A DNA stretch of 64,000 nt. Origin: Blastobasis lacticolella. Taxonomy: Eukaryota; Arthropoda; Insecta; Lepidoptera; Blastobasidae. How positions within the stretch are numbered: position 1 is the stretch's first letter; each line of letters begins with the position of its first letter. The notes beneath the pieces are model-generated. The model was not told where the DNA came from. It made no database searches and worked only from the letters and a program-made list of their open reading frames with translations. The position numbers and the translations under genes are program-made. The stretch covers positions 20,877,857-20,941,856 of the forward strand of contig LR990040.1 in NCBI GenBank assembly GCA_905147135.1. The letters run 5' to 3'. Positions 55,375-64,000 of this stretch are shown here, in pieces.

Positions 55375-55645
55375 TAGCGCGCGGCTTTAAGCTTTTATTG
55401 CGCGGTATTGTACTTACTCATCTAGACCATTCCAATGACCCCAACCACGATGGGGTTCATTGGTTCCTACGACAACCTTCCGAATACATCATCAGACCAG
55501 TTCCATATTAACGCATTATCATTCAAGTTACAGTAGGTATACCAAATTTCAGTTCAATCGAATACCAATAAAATGTCGAAAAATAGTTTGTAAATTTTAA
55601 CGGACGCATTACACACGAACAGTGCAGGTTCAATAAAAGCTTGTG
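55375..55645 (+). repeat. Repeat C, copy 3
   Basis: 'agcttttattgcgcggtatt', 'gacaaccttccgaatacatc', 'atcagaccagttccatatta' and 'taccaaatttcagttcaatc' match 38390-38580. Confidence 0.6.
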
Positions 55646-56189
55646 AAATTGGGACAATTTGGTGGTACTCCCTACTGCTTAACTGAGCTGAACAGTTGAC
55701 ATTGAGCTTCAGTCCTATTCTTGTTATCAAAGTGTTTTTATTGTGCATGTGTCGGCGACCGATCAAGGTACTAGTTATTCAATTTATATCTCAGAACGCA
55801 TCCAGAGGTGACTTGAACATAATTTGTCCGAATGCTCAACAGGAAAAGTGGACAATTTAAAGTAATGATTCTCTCAATTTGGCAAACGGTTGAACTACCA
55901 GTATAAAATATGTCTTTTCTATTCTCTGGACTCAGTAAAGTCTGCGCAGTGCGCTTGGATATATACAATGATAGAATATTTCTTCTGCCTATTGACAAAT
56001 TGGTAAACAATTGTTGCGTTGTTATGTTTTAGTTTGAGGATAGGCTAATACAAGAAGCTTAGTGCTCACAGTGGCAACATATTCGCGCTTCCACATATTT
56101 ACATTCAATCTTTGGTAAGTGTATCTATGTATAATTATTGGCGACAGTCACCGCTTTTCATCAGGGCTGTCTGCTCGCTTATCACTAAT
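55646..56189. other. No gene recognised
   Basis: Unassigned AT-rich DNA between repeat C and a SINE. Confidence 0.4.
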
Positions 56190-56502
56190 AAAAATAAAAT
56201 ATAATAATCTTGGCGTTAATGTCCCGGTTGTGCCTACCTCGACGATAATCCAGAATTTGGCAGATAAGGTAAATACAGTGGAACGACTGGCATCTGATCT
56301 CCGTGACTCTGCTACCAGTGGAACCTGACTAGATTGGATTATACTCACACATTCAGTTGAGTGATTGTGCACGTTTCATCACGATGTGTCCAATTAATGC
56401 ACATAACTCAGAAAAAGTTATTGCTGCATCCCGCACCGTGAATCGAACTCCGTACCTCTAGTTTACGAGTCCGATCCGTCATTAGGCCAGCGACGCGCTC
56501 AT
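56190..56502 (-). repeat. tRNA-related SINE family S1, diverged minus-strand copy
   Basis: Reverse-complement matches to 16006-16370 run from the head ('ggactcgtaaactagaggta', 'ggagttcgattcac' in the B-box region) through 'gagttatgtgcattaattgg' and 'catcgtgatgaaacgtgcac' to 'gggacattaacgccaagatt' and an ATTTT-rich tail. Many substitutions indicate an old copy. No convincing duplication was found. Confidence 0.8.
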
Positions 56503-57589
56503 AGCGAAATTAAATAACCGTTTAATAAAAATATCATGACTTCTTCCTACCGAGGGACTACTTATTACGTGACCACCGCATCTGACCTGGATATTTCAAG
56601 CGAACGACTTTAAAAGTGGCCGATCCAAACTTAGTACTGCTCCAACCAGAGCTACAGCCTCACTTCTTTTCGCGCAGTAAAGCTACCTGCTTCGAGAAAC
56701 TTCCCAACATCTAAAGTACAGTGTACAAACTTGGAATCTCAAACTCGAACAAACTGGCCCGCCGCTCAGTCATGCGGCCCGAATGGAATATTTGTTTGAG
56801 ACGATAAACTCCTGTCAAATAGTTGCGTTATTATTGTATGGGGCTCTGAGCTCGGCTAATCGGAATTTGGGTATGAGCATAGACAATGTAAACACCACAA
56901 TGGGGTCTTGGGCTGGCTGGCATTCGTATCTTCTGCGTGGCAGTCGCGCGATAACCACGTCTTTGTTCGCCTCGGAAAATTATTAAGCAGCCTAGAGCAC
57001 CCGAGTTCCGCCGAGTCACGCGACGAGGGTGAGACCTGCACGTAATATGGTTACGAATGTTACAGCACTGCTTATTTGATTTGGAACTGCTTGAGGGTAG
57101 CTGTTAACGCTTTTATTGGCTACTAACTTTCGTGCGAGGTTTCGGACTCGCAACATTCGGCGGGGTTTTGAATTACGTAATTAATAGTATGATAATAAGT
57201 GTAGGAAGTATAAGTGAATTACAAACATTAAAGTATGACGTATCTGACCTCACAACGTTGTTCCTCCCTCTGAGTCTTCAGTAGAGCTTTCCGTGTTCCG
57301 TGGCGCTGAACATTTTACTTTGTCCCTTCTAAATCTATACTATTAAAAAGCTGTAAAAAAGCCGTGTACATAGAAGATATTTGAGAAAAAATGTCGAGAT
57401 AGGATTCTGAAACAAGACTACGCCAAAAAAAAAACGCCTAGAAGAAAAATCGAATAGAAGAGAAAAAGATTCCCCCCACAACTTTGTCGACGTGATTGGG
57501 CATACAAAATATTCGCTCTGTAGACACACATACAGACGGACTTGGCGAAACTATGAGGGTTCATAATTTTGCAACGGAGTCCTAAAAAC
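56503..57589. other. No gene recognised (1.1 kb)
   Basis: 56760-57040 is GC-richer with antiparallel short frames lacking features. Unassigned. Confidence 0.35.
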
Positions 57590-57884
57590 GTCCTAAGCTC
57601 CGCCGTGAGGCTAGGCAACTCTGGCTGCCGATAATAGTTCGGCCGGTAGGTGCGCCGATTGAAACTGCTGGTGGCGTCTTGCTCCCGAGCGCGACAATAA
57701 ACAATACAAACAGCCCTGGCCTGCGTTTGACACCAGACCGTTCCAAGTGGATTAGAGACCCCCGGCGGGAGTTCGGCAGCATTTAGAGGGCGTAATAGCC
57801 CGCTACCGCGACCTGTTTTAGTCGCGACAAATAGAGATTTACGGGATTGCCGCCAGGGGGCCCCGAAGGGCACCGCCGTAATAA
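57590..57884. promoter_or_regulatory. GC-rich block with a CTCF-like motif
   Basis: An abrupt GC-rich segment contains 'gccgccagggggcccc' at 57849-57864, close to the CTCF consensus core CCxxxAGGGGGC. The 151-codon minus-strand frame through this block (57873-57418) has no recognised domain and runs into repeat-like AT-rich sequence. The block could be a boundary element, promoter or old exon. The sequence alone does not decide. Confidence 0.25.
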
Positions 57885-58283
57885 AATTGAATGGTGTTTA
57901 CTGTGCGGTTACCTTGTTCAACGGTGAACTTTTCGATATTGAGGGGTTTTTATACCGTGATAAACGATATCGCCCACCAGTTATGGTTACTGTCGTCTGT
58001 AACAGCGTCTGTACGGTTGTTCAGCACTTAGGTTTTACATACAGATATGTATACGTCATGCTGTTTCCCGCAGGGGTAGGTTAACACCATATCGCTCCAC
58101 CTGCTACGATCCAGACAAATCTCTCCCGCTTCTTATACACTAATCAACCATTTAATACATGCTCGTCGGTTTAGGGTACTCTTGACCTAGTATATTTTTT
58201 AATATCTCCGATTTGATCGTGATACGTATGTATGTCTCGGTCTTTCTCTTCCAACGCTTCCTTTCACTCCAGCCATATAATTA
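57885..58283. other. No gene recognised
   Basis: Unassigned. Ends at a TTTC microsatellite. Confidence 0.4.
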
Positions 58284-58375
58284 TTCTTTCTTTCTTTCTT
58301 TATTCTTTATTGTACACAAACATGACATAATTATACAGTACAGTAACAGAGATGTACAAAGGCGAGCTTAACTCA
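58284..58375 (-). repeat. TTTC microsatellite and LINE 3' end fragment
   Basis: Four to five TTTC units at 58284-58301, then 'tctttattgtacacaaacat' and 'gtacaaaggcgagcttaact', matching the minus-strand LINE 3' end at 9420-9550. Confidence 0.5.
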
Positions 58376-58379
58376 TTAA

Positions 58380-58680
58380 TTATATCATCGTCCTAGCGTT
58401 TATTCCGGTATCTGCCAGGCTCCGCTTTCCTATTCATTCTTGTCCACTTCGCCCGGTCTTCGGCATCCTCGCGTCGTAAGCCGTTGGCTCTCGCGTCCTA
58501 ATCAGCAATGTCAATCCATCGCTTCTTGGGTAGCCCACGGGGCCTCTTTCCTGATACCTGATATGCTATTTTCCACGTATCTCTGGGGCTTACGCAACAC
58601 GCAACCAAACCAGCGCAGGCGAGACTCCTCGATCTGCGAAATCCTTCACGCCAAGGCTGCCACGAATGTACTCCTGCTAT
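58380..58680 (-). pseudogene. RTE-type LINE 3' end, copy 1
   Basis: Parallel to 61010-61290: 'ttccggtatctgccaggctc', 'cgtaagccgttggctctcgc', 'caatccatcgcttcttgggt', 'agcccacggggcctctttcc', 'tctggggcttacgcaacacg' and 'ccaaaccagcgcaggcgaga'. The minus strand encodes the RTE ORF2 end, with a frame change: KRWIDIA and 'SGKRPRGLP' follow from the complement. Confidence 0.6.
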
Positions 58681-59640
58681 ATAATTTTATATTGATCTCA
58701 TTCTCTCATTCATCCTCTCTACCTACATGACCAAACCAACTCAGTTCTTCTTTCGTGCAAATTCTTTAAAAGGTCCGAGTTCAGGTCTGAGCAGCCTCAT
58801 CCTTGTAATTCTGGAGACTACTTTATCCTTCAAACCGGAACATAACAACTAACAACAACAGGAAAACTAACAACACTTAATTAGATAAATAGTTGTTATA
58901 TCCATTGGAACTCCTCAGTTTAAGGCGGAAACTTCCAAATGCGCAATATACTTCATGATTCCGAACACTCACTTTAGTAATACTAGCATACATCCTTGTA
59001 GTAACACTAGCGACCCGCCATTCCTTCGCACGGGTGTTCTCGGTTTTCTCTATTATGATATGTATGTAAATATTAAATATACCTTTCGGTAGAAATTACC
59101 TAAGTACACAGAGACTGTAACACAATACGTTATTTTTCTTAGAATCTAAAAGGTATTAGTTTCGCGACAGCTACCAGTACCCAGAAGAGATAGACGTAAT
59201 TTTATTTCATTTGGGTTATTCGATCAAAACTGTTAGAGACATACTATAACCAGCTTTCTCACCTCAGCTCTGTCTATCCATAAAGCTAGACCCATACCCG
59301 TCTGTCGAAATGATCGTTTAACATTCGTAAAGGTGTAACCATTGTCACCGCATTAAATGGTATGGCCAGGCCATTGTACGGGTACTAGTAGGACAAGAAA
59401 ACGGTTATGGATAATCGAATGGATATCCGACAGTTTTCTCTTAAGCGTTGAGCAAAAAGCTCTGAAGAGCCAGCAGAATGGAAAAAAACTATGTTAAACA
59501 ATATCGCGAGAGAGCGCCGCGGCAATCATTCCGAGGTGCGATTATGTGTCTGACGTCATATTTATCTAGTAACTTTTATCGTTTTAATTGTTGCGCAATA
59601 CGTGACACGTGATATGTCAAGTGTCAAGTGACATTTGTAC
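58681..59640. other. No gene; repeat G fragment
   Basis: 59007-59110 begins 'actagcgacccgccattcct' and 'tcgcacgggtgttctcg', a repeat G fragment as at 14628. Other sequence is unassigned. Confidence 0.4.
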
Positions 59641-59850
59641 ACAAGACAGAAAAAAGTTGCAATTTTCTAATAAATTCTCTTTACAATGCCCGTTTGCTTA
59701 TAATTTGAACGTTCCAAATGCAAATCACATTATTTTTCTTGGGAGTTTCATGCATCATTACCGCGCAGGTAACAATGCCGTGCTTTACGTTGACATTTTG
59801 TGACGTATAATTGGACGTTGTCGAGCAGATGTAAAAAATCATTTTCACAC
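59641..59850 (+). repeat. Repeat E, copy 3 (longest)
   Basis: Combines the left part shared with 22735-22870 and the right part shared with 47050-47190 ('ttgggagtttcatgcatcat', 'gtgctttacgttgacatttt', 'tgtcgagcagatgtaaaaaa'), so it links those two fragments into one family. Confidence 0.65.
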
Positions 59851-60561
59851 ACATTTTGAATATCGTCCTGGGTGGTTTACTCAGGTGAGTCTACCGGGTG
59901 CTGATATAACGAAACTGCCGGATACTGTACGATAACAAAACGATTAGTTAGCAAAACCGCCAGAGATACACAATTGCACCACTGTTTTATCTCAGTTTGT
60001 TCACGCGGCCACGGAAACTGACGTAATAAAAAACTACCATGTGCTTGTCGGTACGTACGTACGTACAGAGTGCGGTATGATAGTTGCGTGCACATAAAAT
60101 ATGGGACGTTTTTGACGCAGTGCCCCCGTTAAGGGGCGAAATCCCGCGGAATCCTCACCTGGAATGTGCGAGGAACACCCGATATGTACTTACATTCGAA
60201 CGTTAAGCTTTTCGGACTCGAAATACTTTTGTATTAATCTACTATTCGCTGCGTCGCTTTTGTTTTCTGTCATTGCTTACGTAACAATTGTGCATGATTT
60301 TATTGTTTACGCTCATAAAGTACCTACTTAATCTGTTTTTTATGATTTCTAGAAGTTTTTCACAATGATAATACTCTCGCTGTATCCTTTCACGGAATCA
60401 AAAGAAGCGTTTACAAAGTAACATTTGTACGAGTATGTTGAAACAACAACAATAAATGTTCAATCAGCTAAATAATCTTCAGCTTTAGCAGTTTTTACAG
60501 GGCTATGTCAAGCTTGACGGATCTGCCTGCATTGCGTTGCTGTGTTTTGGTTTGATTAGGT
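59851..60561. other. No gene recognised
   Basis: Contains (ACGT)n at 60051-60066, a 16-nt self-complementary run. Otherwise unassigned. Confidence 0.4.
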
Positions 60562-60670
60562 GCTGTCCTAATTGGCAACGGTTGTGCGACCATGGTCGTA
60601 TGACGAACGTCGCCCGACAAATAGGAGACGTCAAACCGCCCAACGCACGACCGTTCCTAATTAGGACAGC
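60562..60670. mobile_element. Miniature inverted-repeat element, 109 bp
   Basis: Arms 60562-60588 ('gctgtcctaattggcaacgg' then 'ttgtgcg') and 60644-60670, reverse-complemented ('gctgtcctaattaggaacgg' then 'tcgtgcg'), match at 24 of 27 positions. The middle is CpG-rich ('acgaacgtcgcccgaca') and holds a 'gaccatggtc' palindrome. It is much more GC-rich than its flanks. No target duplication was recognised. Confidence 0.7.
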
Positions 60671-61009
60671 TTTTTTACAGAAAATGTGGCCCGTGTATTT
60701 AAAGGCTTGAGGCATACCATGTCACGCCACAGATTATCGTAAGGGTGTAATGGGACTGGACGAAAAGTGGCGCCCTGCGCATCGCGCAAATCACTTGCGT
60801 GTGCGCATATCGATAATCGTTATCTAGATAATCGGAGACGTTTCAAGCTATAGCCATGGCCGTGTGTCCCGACATAGACCCATTCGATTTTTTAAAATAA
60901 AGCAGAACTACATTAGGTTAGGCGTAGCCACTGTCGCTCTTTCTGACGCCTGTACTTGTATTGTGAGCGACCAAGTTCAGCGGATGGCATGTATATCACC
61001 CAAAGAACT
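60671..61009. other. No gene recognised; DRE-like word
   Basis: 'tatcgata' at 60808-60815 equals the insect DRE/DREF core, followed by 'atcgttatctagataatcgg' and an ATG in good context at 60855 that opens only 13 codons. Too little to call a promoter. Confidence 0.25.
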
Positions 61010-61491
61010 GTTGATAATCATTATCATAATCATCATGATCATCCGAGCGGTCAATCCCGGCTTCAGCAAGTCTGCTTTGCTGCTCCTTCATCTCAACTTT
61101 TCAAGCCGTTGGCTCTCGAGTCCGACTCGGCGATGTCTATCCATCGCATCTTGGCCCTCCCGCGGGAGCTCTTTCCTGATACCGGCAGGTTTAGGCAACT
61201 ATTTTTCACATATCCCTGGGGCTTACGCAGCGCGTGGCAAAACCAACGCAGGCGAGGTTCTTCAATCTTAACCGCGAAGTCACACACCAAGCCTATCATC
61301 CGCTTGTTTGTAATAGGATTGTATAGAAATCCTGTTCTTCTAAAAATATATTGTCGCAAACGAATTATATCTCTATTAATATAGATATCAATATCGGTTG
61401 AAACGTCGAGACACGTAACACTCAAAGCCTTGTGTAACCAATCTCGATAAAATGCTGAATGGAACATGCGCCCGGAATTTTGTTTCACCAC
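61010..61491 (-). pseudogene. RTE-type LINE ORF2 C-terminus, copy 2
   Basis: The minus-strand frame 61491-61093 (132 codons) ends with LRWFCHALRKPQGYVKNSC, then LNLPVSGKSSRGRAKMRW and IDIAESDSRANGL. I recognise the 'LRWFGHVxRxPxxYV ... GRxRGRPKxRW' pattern as the C-terminal end of RTE-clade (endonuclease/reverse transcriptase) non-LTR elements. The upstream sequence DIDIYINRDIIRLRQYIFRR is eroded. Reverse transcriptase and endonuclease are missing, so it is a 5'-truncated dead copy. ATG/ATC triplets at 61015-61040 may be its tail. Confidence 0.7.
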
Positions 61492-62614
61492 GCGTTCACG
61501 CTTCCGGCGATATATTTTGCGTTCTATCGATGAAAAGTCGTCGGATATTTTTTCGATTGGAATGTGAATGTTTGTTTTTGTATTGCTATTTTGTGGCGCC
61601 GAGCTGTGTATGTCGTGGTGTGATTCGATGATCTATGTAAATATTGGTCATAAGAATGTACCAAAAATAACAGAACGGGTATTGTCTTTGTTAAATTCTC
61701 TATCATAAGTTATGTTTAGGTACCTCTGCCATGCTAACGATATTCACAGTAAGTCCATTTTTATAGTTCCGAGAAATGGTCACCCAAACTTTTTTCACAC
61801 ATTTTGTTTTCACGTCTTGTTTTCTAACGTTACATTAATTTCGACTATTGTTAATTATCTTCTATATTTACTGCACTAAATTTAAATGCGAAGAATGGGA
61901 ATATGCTAAGCGTGTTCCTTACAACCAATAACATTGATCACTTAGCATATCCGCAGTAAGTACGGAGTTACTGTTGTTATGCCTAGTATTCCATATAAAC
62001 TACAATATCGCTCAAATATTAAATTGTTTAATCTTTTTAGAAGTAGGACCCTCTTTACCGAAATTACTCTTTTTACAAGTACGTAAAAAGTAGTATATGA
62101 AGTATAGTATATGAATTTAATCACTTTTTGTACACTAGTTCCACTTTATTATACAAATTTTATTAAATTGCAACCGGTTTCGAATTACTCATCTTCAGGC
62201 AATGATTTTATATTTTGTTTACAATCTATATGTAGGTATCGACTTATAATAATTTAAAATTGATGTTGGTACCGACAGTATACAATAATGTTAGGAAGTC
62301 ACAGTGCAGAGAAATGTACAGTATGTCAAGATAATACTAATTACAAGTAGTTAAAGATTTTTGAAGTATGTCAATTGTTATAAATTTAAATAAATGACAA
62401 AAATATAAATTATATCGAAGGTATGTCATTTAAAATACGTGTGGCAATTTTCTAGCTTCATTGACAGTTAATGCCTCACTAACGCGGTCATACATCAACA
62501 CTATCAATATAATAATCTATTAGTAGTATTGATTGCTAACTTATTTCATTTGGCATTGATATTAACTCTTCAGCCCAAGCCGTCTTTTTTCCTCTGCCCC
62601 AAGAGAAGACACCG
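61492..62614. other. No gene recognised (1.1 kb)
   Basis: 62170-62200 has 'ttgcaaccggtttcgaatta', a word common in insect repeats. No element could be defined. Confidence 0.35.
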
Positions 62615-62680
62615 TTTGGACATTTTGCGAATTGGACATTTTTTTACCAGTGGACATTTTGCAACTGGGACATTTTGAGA
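62615..62680 (+). repeat. Iterated GGACATTTTG motif, four times
   Basis: 'ggacatttt' starts at 62618, 62634, 62652 and 62668, i.e. spacings of 16, 18 and 16 bp, with intervening 'cgaatt' / 'ccagt' / 'caactg' words. A degenerate 16-18 bp tandem repeat. Confidence 0.75.
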
Positions 62681-63195
62681 CTAAACGACCGTATCACACC
62701 CAGTTGAAGATTGGTAGATACTTGCATTGTGACATTCATTGACGCTACCAATTCGTGAATAACTATGTATCGGAAGCTTGAACAAATCAATAAATAAAGA
62801 CAGAATGGTCACACACACACATTGATAACCAAAACAATATACGCTTTGGTCTTGAGGAAGTTCCATTTTTATTTCGTGCTTTGGCCAATTGACAAACAAA
62901 CTACGCCATGCACACCACGTTTAAGAAACCGGCCTCATGACATTGCTGAGAGCGCGCCATCTTTATTTCTCATTAGATCAGCCTATTAATAGGTAATGAT
63001 TAATAGAAGTATTTACTTAATGTCTACATCTAGGTCATCATTCACCAGTCCTTATCCCACTACGTACGCCTACATGTAGGTATAACAATATAATTTAGCG
63101 AATACCTTTCAAAGTTTACCCAATCAAATTAAAAGACAACACACATCCAATATCGTAACAATGGGTACAAATAACATTCTTTGTTTTGTTCCAGG
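62681..63195. other. No gene recognised; possible upstream region or intron
   Basis: Contains a short CA run at 62811-62821. Ends in a pyrimidine-rich 'tttgttttgttccag' (63181-63195) that could serve as a splice acceptor. Confidence 0.35.
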
Positions 63196-63418
63196 CCCGC
63201 CCGAGGAAAGACTGACGAGAAATGACAATAAAACTTATTAGTATTTATTTGCGCAACCGAGCTCATATTTGAGATGGTTGTGAGACAATAATTGGGTAAC
63301 TTGTTATGAGTGTGAGGAGACGCGGCCATGTGGGGCGACGGGACGCGTAGGCCGGTTGCCATGGAGACCGGCGGACTGCCTTTGGTGTCCACTTTCGCCT
63401 TGCTCACCATTGTCGCAG
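63196..63418 (+). CDS. Putative host exon: 5' leader plus signal-peptide coding start (coding part 63328-63418)
   Basis: The exon is proposed from a pyrimidine tract and CAG at 63181-63195 to the donor 'gcag|gtaagt' at 63415-63424. The ATG at 63328 (context 'gcggccatgtgg') opens 30 codons plus one base. The peptide starts MWGDGTRRPV, continues AMETGGLPLVSTFALLTIVA and then G from the split codon. A charged N-terminus followed by a 14-residue hydrophobic run is the layout of a signal peptide. A phase-1 intron right after it is a common gene structure for secreted and membrane proteins. The segment is CpG-rich in an AT-rich setting. A second ATG lies at codon 12. The upstream part could equally be the true transcript start, with no acceptor used. 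The protein family is unknown since the rest lies outside the window. Confidence 0.4.
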
Positions 63419-63424
63419 GTAAGT

Positions 63425-64000
63425 TGTGTATGGGTTACAGCGTATTTATGGATATTGTTCATATTATCGTGTTACAATATGCCGATGATTATGTTTTATA
63501 TGTAAGTAACAAAAGTATAACTGTTTGTCAGGAACTTATGCAACTGGCGTTAAATACTATTCTTGACGTAGGTTCGAATATTTCTGCCTCTAAATTTAAG
63601 CTGTGTTTATTCAGTAGGGGGAGTAAAAAAGTTAAACCATTTTAAGTTTTGGTGGTCAGAATTTACCATTAGTTTTCAAGTTGTTAAATATTAAGGCATG
63701 TGGTTAGATTGTAATTTAACATGGCGTAAGCATATTTACGAAACAATTAAATTTTTTTTAAATTGTTAATTTATTAAAATTGTTAGTGGGTCCAAGTTGG
63801 GGGTCATACCAAGCATATTAGGAGACTGTATATTGCATTAATTAGGAGTAGACTTGACTATGGTATGGTTTTATATGATAATGCAGCGAAAAGTCATCTT
63901 ATTGTCTTATAAAGTAATCTATCTTAGTTGACAGATTACAAAATCAAGCTTTAAGAATTATAGGTGGTTTTGTCAAAAGTACTCCCCGTTCACGTAATGG
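63425..64000 (+). pseudogene. Decayed non-LTR retrotransposon reverse transcriptase, runs off the window
   Basis: Plus-strand reading contains VLQYADDYVLYVSNKSITVC, the YxDD catalytic motif C of reverse transcriptases as YADD, then ASKFKLCLFSR. After 63644 the similarity continues only with frame changes: a MWLDCNLTW-like thumb segment near 63690-63730, LGVDLTMVWFYMIMQ in another frame near 63845-63885, and a final stretch near 63930-63990 resembling 'QALRIIGGFVKSTPRSRN'. Several stops and shifts show it is inactive. It belongs to the jockey/CR1-like group by style. If the exon at 63196-63418 is real, this LINE lies in its first intron. It belongs to a different part of the RT domain from 13475-13916, so the two cannot be aligned directly. 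Confidence 0.8.

Noticed and set aside
57418..57873. 151-codon minus-strand frame as a host gene
   Set aside because: No recognised domain, composition changes sharply along it, and its C-terminal half is in AT-rich repeat-like sequence. Only the GC-rich block itself was kept as a possible regulatory segment.
60855..60900. Gene start next to a DRE-like word
   Set aside because: The ATG at 60855 opens only 13 codons before a stop and no splice donor is visible.

Overview
The window looks like nuclear DNA of an insect, most likely a moth or butterfly (Lepidoptera). It is AT-rich, has no long intact host reading frame, no operon or ribosome-binding-site structure, and is packed with decayed transposable-element (TE) pieces. 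The organism call rests on recognising TE sequence styles (two tRNA-headed SINE families, several non-LTR retrotransposon 3' ends with ATG- or AAAT-type tails, many short foldback elements). It is inference, not a database match.

Layout. 1-2.0 kb: LINE 3' ends and a SINE fragment. 2.0-4.0 kb: nothing recognisable. 4.0-5.8 kb: a LINE ORF2 C-terminus (+) and a TE ORF1-like protein with two in-frame stops (-). 6-11.6 kb: LINE tails, a 423-bp MITE nested in an older repeat, and a snap-back palindrome. 13.5-16.4 kb: a reverse transcriptase fragment, a truncated SINE with a perfect 15-bp target-site duplication, and a full-length SINE with a perfect 17-bp duplication. 16.4-24 kb: mostly unassignable AT-rich DNA with one MITE. 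24.3-27.5 kb: a 5'-truncated Ty3/gypsy pol (RNase H plus integrase, open for 721 codons) abutting a second copy of the first MITE. 27.5-42 kb: almost feature-free, except for a CpG-rich putative promoter/first exon near 33.3-33.6 kb and a foldback element at 41 kb. 42-44 kb: a 77-bp tandem triplication beside a LINE end with an RTE fragment nested in it. 45-53.5 kb: a TTAA-flanked MITE, a second SINE copy with a target-site duplication, a symmetrical foldback cluster, and a tRNA-Gly-type SINE inside a LINE. 54-61.5 kb: small hairpins, possible regulatory DNA, and RTE 3' ends. 63.2-64 kb: the best host-gene candidate (a putative first coding exon for a signal peptide, with a good splice donor), followed within 20 bp by a decayed LINE reverse transcriptase that runs off the window.

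The features do not work together as a pathway. They record successive insertion, nesting and decay of mobile DNA in intergenic or intronic sequence. The two splice-donor-bearing GC-rich segments are the only suggestions that host transcription units touch the window. I found no convincing new biological system. The most informative items are the nested insertions that expose target sites, the SINE family with readable duplications, and the snap-back palindromes. Boundaries of repeats were judged by eye and are usually good to about 5-30 bp.
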